From Thermotogae bacterium (GTDB lineage: Bacteria > Thermotogota > Thermotogae > B3-G13), in the NCBI GenBank assembly GCA_015486095.1, contig WFSK01000213.1:1-13057 (forward strand): DNA of 13,057 nt, given 5' to 3'. Shown here one piece after another: positions 1 through 6,570 of the stretch (the stretch's first letter is position 1; the number at the start of each line of letters is the position of its first letter). The notes beneath the pieces are model-generated. The model ran no database searches. It worked only from the letters and a program-made list of their open reading frames with translations, and had not been told where the DNA came from. The position numbers were made by a program, and so were the translations under genes.

Positions 1-915
1 AGAAAGGGGGAGTTAACCACTATACTGAGGATCTTAAAGAATATCCCTGAGGAAGAAAGGGCAGATATAGGAAGGCTTGCCAATACCGTAAAAATTACCC
101 TGAACGAAGCACTTTCCGCCAAATATAGAGAGATAGAATCGGAGTTGAAGGCGAAGGCCTTGCACAGTGAGTTCGTAGACATTACTTTGCCTGGAAAGAA
201 GAGACGCATAGGGCATGAGAATCTGGTGATCAGGACGATGAGAGAAATCAGAGATATATTCATAAGTATGGGGTTTGAAAGTGTGGATGGTCCTGAAGTA
301 GAAACGACTTACTACAACTTCGATGCCCTTAACACACCGGATTGGCATCCCGCAAGAGACCTACACGATTCGTTTTACGTTGGGGATGCGCTCCTCCTGA
401 GAACACATACTTCTCCTGTTCAGGTAAGAGTTATGGAAAAACGACAACCTCCCATACGTGTGATCTCTCCCGGTAAGGCATATAGGAGGGATTATGATGC
501 AACTCATCTTCCCATGTTCCACCAGGTCGAAGGTTTGATGGTAGATGAGGGGATAAGTGTGGCGAACATGAAGGCTGTACTCGGAGAATTCGCCAGAAGG
601 ATCTTTGGTAAACACAACCGCATACGTCTGAGGCCTCATTATTTCCCCTTTACTGAACCCAGCTTCGAGGTTGATGTTTCCTGTACGAGGTGCGGGGGTA
701 AGGGATGTCCTTTGTGCAAGTATACGGGTTGGCTCGAGATATTGGGAGCAGGTATGGTACACGTGGCGGTGTTGGAAAACGTGGGTTACGATACGGAGCG
801 ATGGACGGGTTTTGCCTTCGGTATGGGTGTTGAACGCATAGCCATGCTAAAATACGGTGTGGATGATATTAGATCGCTTTACATAAACGATATCAGGTTC
901 ATAGAACAGTTTTAA
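1..915 (+). CDS. pheS: Phenylalanine--tRNA ligase alpha subunit, 5' end cut off by the window
   Basis: Catalytic subunit of the (alpha-beta)2 class II synthetase that charges tRNA-Phe with phenylalanine in the cytoplasm. The frame is open from base 1 without a stop, and the first visible residues (RKGELTTIL) read as the end of the N-terminal coiled-coil arm that contacts tRNA. The true start therefore lies outside the window, probably some 35-40 codons upstream judging by the usual length near 340. A TTG at 145 is internal. The 304 visible residues contain class II motif 2 (RVISPGKAYRRDYDATHLPM, from visible residue 153), the FTEPSFEVDVS block, and motif 3 (FGMGVERIAML, from 273). A Cys cluster C228-x2-C231-x4-C236-x2-C239 sits just before TGWLEILGAGMVH; such a cluster is known in several bacterial PheS and may bind zinc. 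pheT follows after 13 bp, the usual pheST operon order. Identification is very secure. Confidence 0.97.
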   Translation, partial: RKGELTTILRILKNIPEEERADIGRLANTVKITLNEALSAKYREIESELKAKALHSEFVDITLPGKKRRIGHENLVIRTMREIRDIFISMGFESVDGPEVETTYYNFDALNTPDWHPARDLHDSFYVGDALLLRTHTSPVQVRVMEKRQPPIRVISPGKAYRRDYDATHLPMFHQVEGLMVDEGISVANMKAVLGEFARRIFGKHNRIRLRPHYFPFTEPSFEVDVSCTRCGGKGCPLCKYTGWLEILGAGMVHVAVLENVGYDTERWTGFAFGMGVERIAMLKYGVDDIRSLYINDIRFIEQF

Positions 916-928
916 GGGGGAGATAGAG

Positions 929-3331
929 TTGCTGATCTCGAATGAATGGCTGAGAGATTACATCGATCTGAATTTATCTCCAGAGAAGATAATGAGTCTG
1001 CTAACGTTATCCGGTACAAATGTGGAAGGCATTTATAATCCCTGGAAAGATATGAAGGGATTGAAGATCGGCAGAATTGTCTCCACCCGGATTCATCCGA
1101 ATGATGGAAGACTTAAGATCTGTAAAGTGGATATCGGAGATAAGAGTTTAAACCTCATCACCGCTGATCTCAGTGTATCCCAGAGTGATATGGTGGTAGT
1201 TGCTCAGGAGGGGTCGAGGCTTTTCGGTGGAGCAGAAGTCAAGAAGCGAGAATTTCATGGCGTGGTGTCGGAAGGGATGATGTGCTCTTTGGAAGAATTG
1301 GGCGTAGAAAGAAAGTCAAAGGGGGTTTATACCTTTAAGGATGATAATATAAAACCTGGAATGGATGCCATCGAATATCTTGGTCTAAAGGATATCGTTT
1401 ACGACCTCGAGATAACCCCAAATCGCCCCGATTGTCTCTCACATATCGGTATAGCGAGGGAATGCCATGCATTGACTGGTAAGCCTTTTTTCAAACCCAA
1501 TTTTACCCTCATTGAGTCTGAAAGAAAGACCTCTGAAGATGTAAAGATAGAGATCGCATCATCGAGATGCAAAAGATACGTCGCTCGCATCGTAAGAGAT
1601 GTTCAAGTTAAAGAATCTCCTTTATGGCTCAAAAAACGTCTAATGGCAGTTGGATTAGGACCAATAAACAACATCGTAGACGTAACGAATTACGTTATGT
1701 TCGAGTACGGGCAACCTATACATGCGTTCGACTACGATAAGCTTGAAACTGGTAGGATACTCGTACGCGATGCAAAGGATGGAGAGAGTATAAAGGCGTT
1801 AAACGGTGAAGAATATGTGTTGAAGCCAACCGATCTCGTTATAACCAATGGGAAAAAACCAATAGCCATAGCAGGAGTTATAGGGGGTGCAGAAACGGAG
1901 ATCGATGAGAATACGAAAAATGTCTTGATAGAGGTAGCCTACTTTGATCCAGTGAGTATAAGAAAGACCTCGAAATCCCTTGGATTGACGACGGATGCCT
2001 CTTATAGGTTTGAGAGGGGGGTCGACCCCAATGCCGCTGTTGAGGTTGCTAACAGGGTCGCCTTTCTTCTAAAGGAATTGGCAAATGGAGAGATATCAAA
2101 GGGAGTTGTGGATATATATCCCGAATCGATAGAACCAAGGGAGTTGACTTTACGTAGTTCGAGGTGTGCACTCGTCCTGGGAAAATCGCTATCAGTAGAA
2201 GAGATATCTGAAAAATTGAATGCCATCGATATTAAGGTGGAAGAGGTCAATGGGGAAGATATAAAGGTACGTGTCCCGACGTTCAGGCCAGATATAGAGA
2301 GGGAAGTAGACCTGATAGAAGAAGTTGGAAGATTGCATGGCTATGACGATATTCCGGAAAAGATGCCCTTTGTCTATACGAATACAGGGGACATGAGTGG
2401 AAAACAAAAAATGGAAGATGAAATAAGAGATATCATGCTGTCTTTGGGATTTGATGAAGCTTTAACATATTCTCTCATCGATCCAGAGAACCTCAAGAAT
2501 TGGGGTGAATTCGGTATTCGATCTCTCAAAGATAGCGTACCGATAAATAATCCCCTCTCCCGTGATATGAGCTTTCTTAGAAGTTCTTTGCTTTTTGGGC
2601 TCTCTAAAGCGGCTGAGTATAACTTCAAGCGGCAGATCACCGATATAAAATTATTCGAGGTCGGTAATATCTTTAGGAAGGGTGAAGATGGGCAAATCGA
2701 TGAAAGAGGACATCTTGCAGGATTAATGGTGGGTAGAGTTGAACCGTTGGACTACTCCTTTAAACATAACGTTGATTTTCTTTATCTAAAGGGTGTTGTA
2801 GAAACACTTTTGAAAAAGTTGAGAGTGAGGTCTGTGCAATTCTTACGTTCAAAATTCCCATTCCTACACATATACAGACAGAGTCGTATCAGTAGAAATG
2901 GGGAGTACATAGGACTCTTAGGTCAATTGAATGAAAACATATCCAGGGCATATGATATAAAAGGAGAGGTGTACGTCTTCGAATTAGATGTTCCTGCTCT
3001 CTCATCTTTCAAAGAAGAAAGGGTTCTTTATAAGCCGATATCTCCATATCCGTATATCCGTAGAGACATCTCTCTCCTCCTTTCGGAAGAGAATAGGGCA
3101 AAAGATGTGATAGACATCGTAAAGGCTGTGGGTGGTACTTTAGTCGAGAAGGTATTCTGTTTCGATCTCTATAAAGGTAAGAATATACCAACTGGTTATA
3201 CTTCTGTTTCCTTCGCAATCATATATAGGGCAAAAGATAGAACACTAACGGAAGAAGAAGTAGATGAGCTATTCACTAAGACGATTGAAAGATTAGAAAG
3301 TGCACTCAATGTGAGATGTAGAGGTGTGTAG
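929..3331 (+). CDS. pheT: Phenylalanine--tRNA ligase beta subunit
   Basis: Beta subunit of phenylalanyl-tRNA synthetase; it binds tRNA-Phe and hydrolyses mischarged Tyr-tRNA. At 800 residues it is normal length for the long bacterial form. Domains in order are the N-terminal B1 piece (LISNEWLRDYIDL), an EMAP/OB-type tRNA-binding domain at about 40-150 (GLKIGRIVSTRIHPNDGRL), the B3/B4 editing domain at about 212-385 (GPINNIVDVTNYVM, GQPIHAFDYDK, IAGVIGGAETEI), B5 at about 405-476 (VRVPTFRPDIEREVDLIEEV), a catalytic-like core, and the C-terminal ferredoxin-fold anticodon-binding domain from about 700 (YPYIRRDISLL). The start is a TTG, chosen because a strong SD (AAGGGGGAGA, 914-923) precedes it by about 6 bases and the protein then begins exactly where family members do. 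It is cotranscribed with pheS, and its stop lies at the possible start of radC. Confidence 0.97.
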   Translation: MLISNEWLRDYIDLNLSPEKIMSLLTLSGTNVEGIYNPWKDMKGLKIGRIVSTRIHPNDGRLKICKVDIGDKSLNLITADLSVSQSDMVVVAQEGSRLFGGAEVKKREFHGVVSEGMMCSLEELGVERKSKGVYTFKDDNIKPGMDAIEYLGLKDIVYDLEITPNRPDCLSHIGIARECHALTGKPFFKPNFTLIESERKTSEDVKIEIASSRCKRYVARIVRDVQVKESPLWLKKRLMAVGLGPINNIVDVTNYVMFEYGQPIHAFDYDKLETGRILVRDAKDGESIKALNGEEYVLKPTDLVITNGKKPIAIAGVIGGAETEIDENTKNVLIEVAYFDPVSIRKTSKSLGLTTDASYRFERGVDPNAAVEVANRVAFLLKELANGEISKGVVDIYPESIEPRELTLRSSRCALVLGKSLSVEEISEKLNAIDIKVEEVNGEDIKVRVPTFRPDIEREVDLIEEVGRLHGYDDIPEKMPFVYTNTGDMSGKQKMEDEIRDIMLSLGFDEALTYSLIDPENLKNWGEFGIRSLKDSVPINNPLSRDMSFLRSSLLFGLSKAAEYNFKRQITDIKLFEVGNIFRKGEDGQIDERGHLAGLMVGRVEPLDYSFKHNVDFLYLKGVVETLLKKLRVRSVQFLRSKFPFLHIYRQSRISRNGEYIGLLGQLNENISRAYDIKGEVYVFELDVPALSSFKEERVLYKPISPYPYIRRDISLLLSEENRAKDVIDIVKAVGGTLVEKVFCFDLYKGKNIPTGYTSVSFAIIYRAKDRTLTEEEVDELFTKTIERLESALNVRCRGV

Positions 3332-3350
3332 TGGGTTTAGTGAATTTGGA

Positions 3351-4079
3351 ATGAAGAAACGTAAGTCTATATCGAAAGTACATATTTCTATTAAGGAATG
3401 GATAGAAGAGGAAAGACCGAGAGAAATGCTCATCAGAAATGGTCCGGAAGTACTTTCCTTATCAAAACTCTTTGCAATAATCTTGCGTACCGGGAAAAAG
3501 GGTGTCAGTGCAGAAGAGTTATCGAAGAGGTTGTTAAACAGATTCAAGACATTGAGAAATATAGATATCGCTTCCATATCTGATCTTTGTGAAATAGAAG
3601 GAATAGGTTATGCGAAGGCAGCACAGATAAAAGCAGCACTGGAGATCGGTAAGCGGTTCTTCAGAGAAGAGGCACAAAAGCGAAAGAGCCTTAAAAGTCC
3701 TGATGATGCTATCAAATACATCGCAGAGTACTACGGTCCTTATTTGAGAGATGCGAAGAAAGAATTCTTCTACATCATTCTTCTCGATGTGAAAAACAAG
3801 CCCATTCATAACATAGAGATAAGCAGAGGCAGTATCGATACAAGCGTAGTCGATCCGAAGGAGATCGTAAGGGAAGCCATGATAAGATCCGCTTCTTCCA
3901 TAATACTGGTTCATAATCATCCTTCTGGTGATGGTACACCCTCAGAAGAGGATATCGAATTGACAAAACGCATTGTAGATGCCTGCAAGATCGTTGGAAT
4001 AAAGGTGCTCGATCATATCATAGTGGGTAAAAATGAAGAGGATTATTACAGCTTTGCGAAATGTAATTTGATAAGATAA
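3351..4079 (+). CDS. radC: RadC/JAB-domain family protein (UPF0758)
   Basis: Member of the RadC family, which joins an N-terminal helix-hairpin-helix region to a C-terminal JAB/MPN metalloprotease-like domain. The old link to DNA repair is doubtful and the cellular role is not settled. The sequence shows the family N-terminus EERPREMLIRNGPEVLS, the helix-hairpin-helix IEGIGYAKAAQIKAA (about residues 80-95), and the metal-binding signature H188-N-H190-P-S-G-D-G-T-P-S-x-x-D followed by DHIIVG. All JAB ligands appear present, so the domain should bind zinc. Two starts are possible: ATG at 3351, used here, giving 242 residues, or GTG at 3324, which overlaps the pheT stop by 8 bp and adds 9 residues (MCSGFSEFG). 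Neither has a convincing SD, and the shorter form fits the family better. It is probably the last gene of a pheS-pheT-radC transcript; I see no T-tailed hairpin after it. Confidence 0.93.
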   Translation: MKKRKSISKVHISIKEWIEEERPREMLIRNGPEVLSLSKLFAIILRTGKKGVSAEELSKRLLNRFKTLRNIDIASISDLCEIEGIGYAKAAQIKAALEIGKRFFREEAQKRKSLKSPDDAIKYIAEYYGPYLRDAKKEFFYIILLDVKNKPIHNIEISRGSIDTSVVDPKEIVREAMIRSASSIILVHNHPSGDGTPSEEDIELTKRIVDACKIVGIKVLDHIIVGKNEEDYYSFAKCNLIR

Positions 4080-4099
4080 GCGTAAAAACGATATTCTTT

Positions 4100-4115
4100 T
4101 ATAGATCATTCTATA
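4100..4115. repeat. Short perfect inverted repeat TATAGA-N4-TCTATA upstream of the importer promoter
   Basis: Two 6-bp arms with a TCAT spacer lie 10 bp before the -35 box at 4126. As DNA this could be an operator for a dimeric regulator. As RNA it is a short AT-rich hairpin with no T-run behind it, so it would be a poor terminator for radC. Its position favours a regulatory site, but an arm this short and AT-rich could arise by chance. Confidence 0.3.
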
Positions 4116-4125
4116 GGTAAAATGC

Positions 4126-4154
4126 TTGACATAACCATAAAAATAATTTATAAT
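4126..4154 (+). promoter_or_regulatory. Consensus sigma-70/sigma-A promoter of the ABC importer operon
   Basis: TTGACA (4126-4131), a 17-bp spacer, then TATAAT (4149-4154). Both hexamers match the housekeeping consensus at every position and the spacer is the optimal length. Transcription should begin near 4161, giving an untranslated leader of about 80 nt before the binding-protein gene. It lies in the only sizeable gap between radC and the importer, so it marks the start of a separate transcript. Confidence 0.88.
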
Positions 4155-4179
4155 GAATAGGAATTCGAAAGAAAAAGAA

Positions 4180-4236
4180 ATGCATTTGCTTCTGAGCAGG
4201 GTGGTTAGGAGTTTAAAAACCTTTAATGAGAGGTGA
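4180..4236 (+). CDS. Possible 18-codon leader peptide upstream of the binding-protein gene
   Basis: ATG at 4180, about 19 nt after the predicted transcription start, opens a frame of 18 codons (MHLLLSRVVRSLKTFNER) ending in TGA at 4234-4236. The stop falls inside the AGGTGAT SD site (4231-4237) and 5 bases before the GTG start of the binding protein, a layout seen where a leader ORF couples or regulates translation of the next gene. There is only a purine-rich stretch and no clear SD before the ATG, so whether it is translated is uncertain. It contains a run of three Leu codons and one arm of the 15-nt inverted repeat. No homology is recognised; this is an inference from position. Confidence 0.3.
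   Translation: MHLLLSRVVRSLKTFNER
4188..4202 (+). repeat. Left arm of a perfect 15-nt inverted repeat flanking the binding-protein gene
   Basis: GCTTCTGAGCAGGGT here is the exact reverse complement of 5639-5653. The match covers 15 of 15 bases and stops abruptly on both sides. This arm is in the 5' leader of the binding-protein mRNA; the other is just past the terminator that follows the same gene. It may be two copies of an operator, a long-range RNA pairing, or the scar of an inversion or insertion. The sequence alone does not decide. Confidence 0.6.
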
Positions 4237-4241
4237 TAGAA

Positions 4242-5591
4242 GTGAGGAAATTTGGAGTATTACTTGGTATTCTTCTGATAATGGCGGTTGGTATCTTTGC
4301 TGTTACGACGGTTACCATTAAGATCGAAGGTGTAGGCTCACCTGCTGATACTACCAGGATCACTAATTTCGGTGATGCTGTGAAGATCGCTAATAACATT
4401 CTGGCAGCCTGTGATTCTCCCTACAGAATAAAGATCGAAACGACATGGTTCCAGGGAGGTTGGGATGAGTATAGAAAGGAGTATATCCTTGCGTTTAAAG
4501 CCGGCAAGGAGCCAGATATTCGAGCAGAAGGACATGAAGATATACCCTGGATGGCAGATGCTGGTTACATCCTTCCGTTGGATAAATATGTGAAAAAATA
4601 CAATGATATAGCTTATTACGATGTCTATCCGAGTTTGTGGGATGCGGTAAAATTCAATGGCAAGATATATGCCATTCCTCAAGATACAGAGGCAAGACCC
4701 TTGTATTTCAGAAAGGACGTATTGAGAAAACTCGGATGGTCCGAAGAGAAGATAGCGAACTTTCCTAAAGAAATAGAAGCAGGAAACGTTACCCTGGACG
4801 ATCTCATAGCCATAGCAAAGGAAGCTGTTAACAAGGGCTTAGTTGAATATGGTTTCCTTCACCGACCCAGCAACGGTGGATTCTTCACCATGATGTACTA
4901 CGACTTCGGAGGAAAGCTCTTCGATGAAGCCGGTAATCTCATAGTTGAAGAAAAACCTCTGTTAAATACATTGCAATTCTTCAAGAAGATGGTAGATGAG
5001 GGTGTACTCCCATCTTCTATGACGAACATCTCATGGAGAAGTATTCATAAGGCATTCGTAGAAGGTCGATCTCTCTTCTGGTTTGGTGGTACCTGGCACT
5101 GGGCAGAGTGGCAGAGAGTAGCATATCACTCGAAGTTAGGCGCATTGCCAGAATCATACGAATGGGAGAACATAGGATTTGCTCTGAATCCTCCTCCTGA
5201 AAAAGGCGGGAAACCCATAACGATGTCACATCCATTTACCTATGTCGTATCGAGCCACACCAAGTATCCGGAACTCGTGAATCTACTCTTGGCCGTGGTG
5301 AGTTCTCCAAAATTCCTGGTAAATCATGCCCTTGCCAGCGGTCACTTAGTCACAAGAGCGAGTGCAGCAATATATCCATCTTATGTTAAAAACAAATTCG
5401 TTGCATCAGTAACTCCTATGTTGAAGTACACGACTGTCTTACCAAACAACCTTGCTTTCAAGAAGATAATGGATCCACTCTACGGAGCAGTTCAGGCAGT
5501 AGAGCTTGGAAAGTTGTCACCAGAAAAAGCCGTTAAGTGGTTTGAAGAAGAGGTCAAATCTGCTATACCTAATATAAAGATCGTAAAATAG
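4242..5591 (+). CDS. Extracellular solute-binding protein of an ABC importer (sugar/polyol/glycerol-phosphate type)
   Basis: Extracytoplasmic receptor that captures the solute and hands it to the two permeases encoded next. The protein begins with a signal peptide: MRKFG, a hydrophobic core (VLLGILLIMAVGIFA), then polar sequence. There is no lipobox Cys, so it is probably secreted or held by an uncleaved signal rather than a lipoprotein. The mature part has the two-lobed family 1 binding-protein look (PDIRAEGHEDIPWMADAGYI, LPLDKYVKKYNDI, NGKIYAIPQDTEARPLYFRK, AFVEGRSLFWFGGTWH, EWENIGFALNPPP). Many aromatic residues (W, Y, F) fit a carbohydrate or polyol ligand, but the ligand cannot be read from the sequence. 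The start is GTG at 4242, chosen because AGGTGAT (4231-4237) gives a proper SD; GTG at 4233 would lie within that SD and add only three residues. It is the first gene of the importer operon and is followed at once by a terminator, consistent with higher expression than the permeases. Confidence 0.92.
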   Translation: MRKFGVLLGILLIMAVGIFAVTTVTIKIEGVGSPADTTRITNFGDAVKIANNILAACDSPYRIKIETTWFQGGWDEYRKEYILAFKAGKEPDIRAEGHEDIPWMADAGYILPLDKYVKKYNDIAYYDVYPSLWDAVKFNGKIYAIPQDTEARPLYFRKDVLRKLGWSEEKIANFPKEIEAGNVTLDDLIAIAKEAVNKGLVEYGFLHRPSNGGFFTMMYYDFGGKLFDEAGNLIVEEKPLLNTLQFFKKMVDEGVLPSSMTNISWRSIHKAFVEGRSLFWFGGTWHWAEWQRVAYHSKLGALPESYEWENIGFALNPPPEKGGKPITMSHPFTYVVSSHTKYPELVNLLLAVVSSPKFLVNHALASGHLVTRASAAIYPSYVKNKFVASVTPMLKYTTVLPNNLAFKKIMDPLYGAVQAVELGKLSPEKAVKWFEEEVKSAIPNIKIVK

Positions 5592-5601
5592 CTATAATTT
5601 G

Positions 5602-5630
5602 AAAAGACAGACCTTTAGGTCTGTCTTTTT
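5602..5630 (+). terminator. Intrinsic terminator between the binding-protein gene and the first permease
   Basis: A stem of 13 possible pairs, with core GACAGACC/GGTCTGTC, closes a tiny loop around 5613-5618 and ends in a run of T at 5625-5630. It starts 10 bases after the binding-protein stop. Partial termination here would leave most transcripts carrying only the binding protein, with the permease genes read from readthrough. A TTG-initiated reading of the permease from 5599 would translate through this hairpin; the SD evidence argues against that start. Confidence 0.88.
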
Positions 5631-5638
5631 GGGTTCAA

Positions 5639-5653
5639 ACCCTGCTCAGAAGC
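5639..5653 (-). repeat. Right arm of the 15-nt inverted repeat, just after the terminator
   Basis: Exact reverse complement of 4188-4202. It lies 9 bases after the T-run of the terminator and 12 bases before the permease SD. It would be present only in transcripts that read through the terminator, so pairing with the left arm in RNA would mark full-length messages. As DNA, the paired sites are about 1.45 kb apart, a distance compatible with looping by a bivalent regulator. Both ideas are speculative. Confidence 0.6.
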
Positions 5654-5664
5654 TGCTATTAGAA

Positions 5665-5689
5665 AAAGGAGGCAAAGATGTGGAAGTAA
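5665..5689 (+). promoter_or_regulatory. Strong SD site shared by the permease GTG start and an overlapping ATG mini-ORF
   Basis: AAAGGAGG at 5665-5672 precedes two overlapping starts. ATG at 5678 (spacer 5) reads Met-Trp-Lys and stops at TAA 5687-5689. GTG at 5680 (spacer 7) is in frame with the permease. The SD is the strongest reason to place the permease start at 5680 rather than at TTG 5599. Ribosomes that choose the ATG would stop after three codons, so the arrangement could hold permease synthesis down. Confidence 0.7.
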
Positions 5690-6570
5690 AGACTTCATCT
5701 GTAATGGGGTTCTTGGGTCCATTTCTAATTCTTGTCCTGGCTTTCTACTTCATTCCTGTGATTCTCACCGTGATCCTTTCCTTCACCAGCATGGACTATA
5801 AGTTGTCTTGGGACTTCACAGGCTTTACTAATTTCGAGCACTTCTTAACCCAATCGCTAACCTACAAAGTGTTACTAACAACTTTCGTATACGTTGCGCT
5901 AACGCTCATCTTCAATGTAGGAATTGCCTTTCTTTTGGCGTTGATGACCACATATTTTACCACACATGAGAATACAGCCATGTTTTTCAGAGCCATATGG
6001 CTTTTACCGAGATTAACCCCTGTTGTCGTTTACTGCCTTTTATGGATGTGGATATTTGAACCCACTCAATACGGACTCTTCAACACGATTCTCTCTCTAT
6101 TCGGTAAGAGTTCATCGATAGATTGGTTTTCAAGCTATCCGATGGGAGTTATAGTCTTTGCAAATGGTTTCATCGGTGCATCTTTTGGAATGGTAACCTT
6201 TTCTTCTGCAATAAAGAGTATATCCAGAGATTACATATGGTCTGCTCAGGTAGATGGAGCAGGAGATTGGCAAATAATCAAGAGAATAATAATCCCAATG
6301 ATCAAGTGGGAAATAATGTACATCTTCATCTGGCAAACCCTTTCACTTTTGAATTCTTATGTGTATATCTTGATATTAACGGACGGAGGTCCCTTGCATG
6401 AAACAGAAGTCTGGTCCTTATATGCCTATCACAAGGCATTCAAATATATGGAATTCGGGAATGGAGCAGCTTTATCCCTCTTTTTGGTAATAATAGGCAT
6501 CATTTTTACTTTCATCAGCTGGAAGATCTTCGGCTTCAGAAAGATGATGGGGCAGGAGGTTTCAAGATGA
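5680..6570 (+). CDS. ABC importer permease 1 (MalF/UgpA-like)
   Basis: Integral membrane half of the importer channel, partner of the next permease and of the binding protein and ATPase. The 296 residues show six hydrophobic spans: FLILVLAFYFIPVILTVILSF near the start, then VLLTTFVYVALTLIFNVGIAF, AIWLLPRLTPVVVYCLLWMW, MGVIVFANGFIGASFGMV, IMYIFIWQTLSLL and AALSLFLVIIGIIFTFIS. The cytoplasmic coupling loop WSAQVDGAGDWQIIKRIIIP fits the EAA consensus (x-DGA-x-x-x-Q-x-x-x-x-I-x-x-P), with Trp where many have Glu-Ala. The start is GTG 5680 for the SD reason given at 5665-5672; ATG 5704 is a less likely alternative. TTG 5599 would add 27 residues encoded by the terminator region. The 3' end overlaps the next gene by ATGA. 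Confidence 0.92.
   Translation: MEVKTSSVMGFLGPFLILVLAFYFIPVILTVILSFTSMDYKLSWDFTGFTNFEHFLTQSLTYKVLLTTFVYVALTLIFNVGIAFLLALMTTYFTTHENTAMFFRAIWLLPRLTPVVVYCLLWMWIFEPTQYGLFNTILSLFGKSSSIDWFSSYPMGVIVFANGFIGASFGMVTFSSAIKSISRDYIWSAQVDGAGDWQIIKRIIIPMIKWEIMYIFIWQTLSLLNSYVYILILTDGGPLHETEVWSLYAYHKAFKYMEFGNGAALSLFLVIIGIIFTFISWKIFGFRKMMGQEVSR

Noticed and set aside
145..147. TTG at 145 as the pheS start
   Set aside because: The frame is open to base 1 and the upstream codons encode the expected PheS N-terminal arm, so the gene simply begins outside the window.
3534..3920. 128-codon minus-strand open frame within radC
   Set aside because: It is a shadow of the conserved radC reading frame; its product is low-complexity and rich in Tyr and Cys, with no motif.
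4100..4115. TATAGA/TCTATA hairpin as the radC terminator
   Set aside because: The stem is short and AT-only apart from one G-C pair per arm, and no T-run follows.
4203..4234. Riboswitch-like alternative pairings in the leader (GGTT/AACC versus ACCT/AGGT over the SD)
   Set aside because: The two options are mutually exclusive and one covers the SD, but each stem is only about 4 bp and would be unstable, above all in a thermophile.
5626..5645. tRNA T-arm-like string (GGGTTCAAACCC)
   Set aside because: It resembles a T-loop, but no acceptor, D or anticodon stem can be built around it on either strand, and it overlaps the terminator T-run.
5599..5679. In-frame TTG extension of permease 1 through the terminator region
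   Set aside because: It would translate the hairpin and repeat arm into 27 residues unlike the family N-terminus, and has no SD. A strong SD at 5665-5672 supports GTG 5680.
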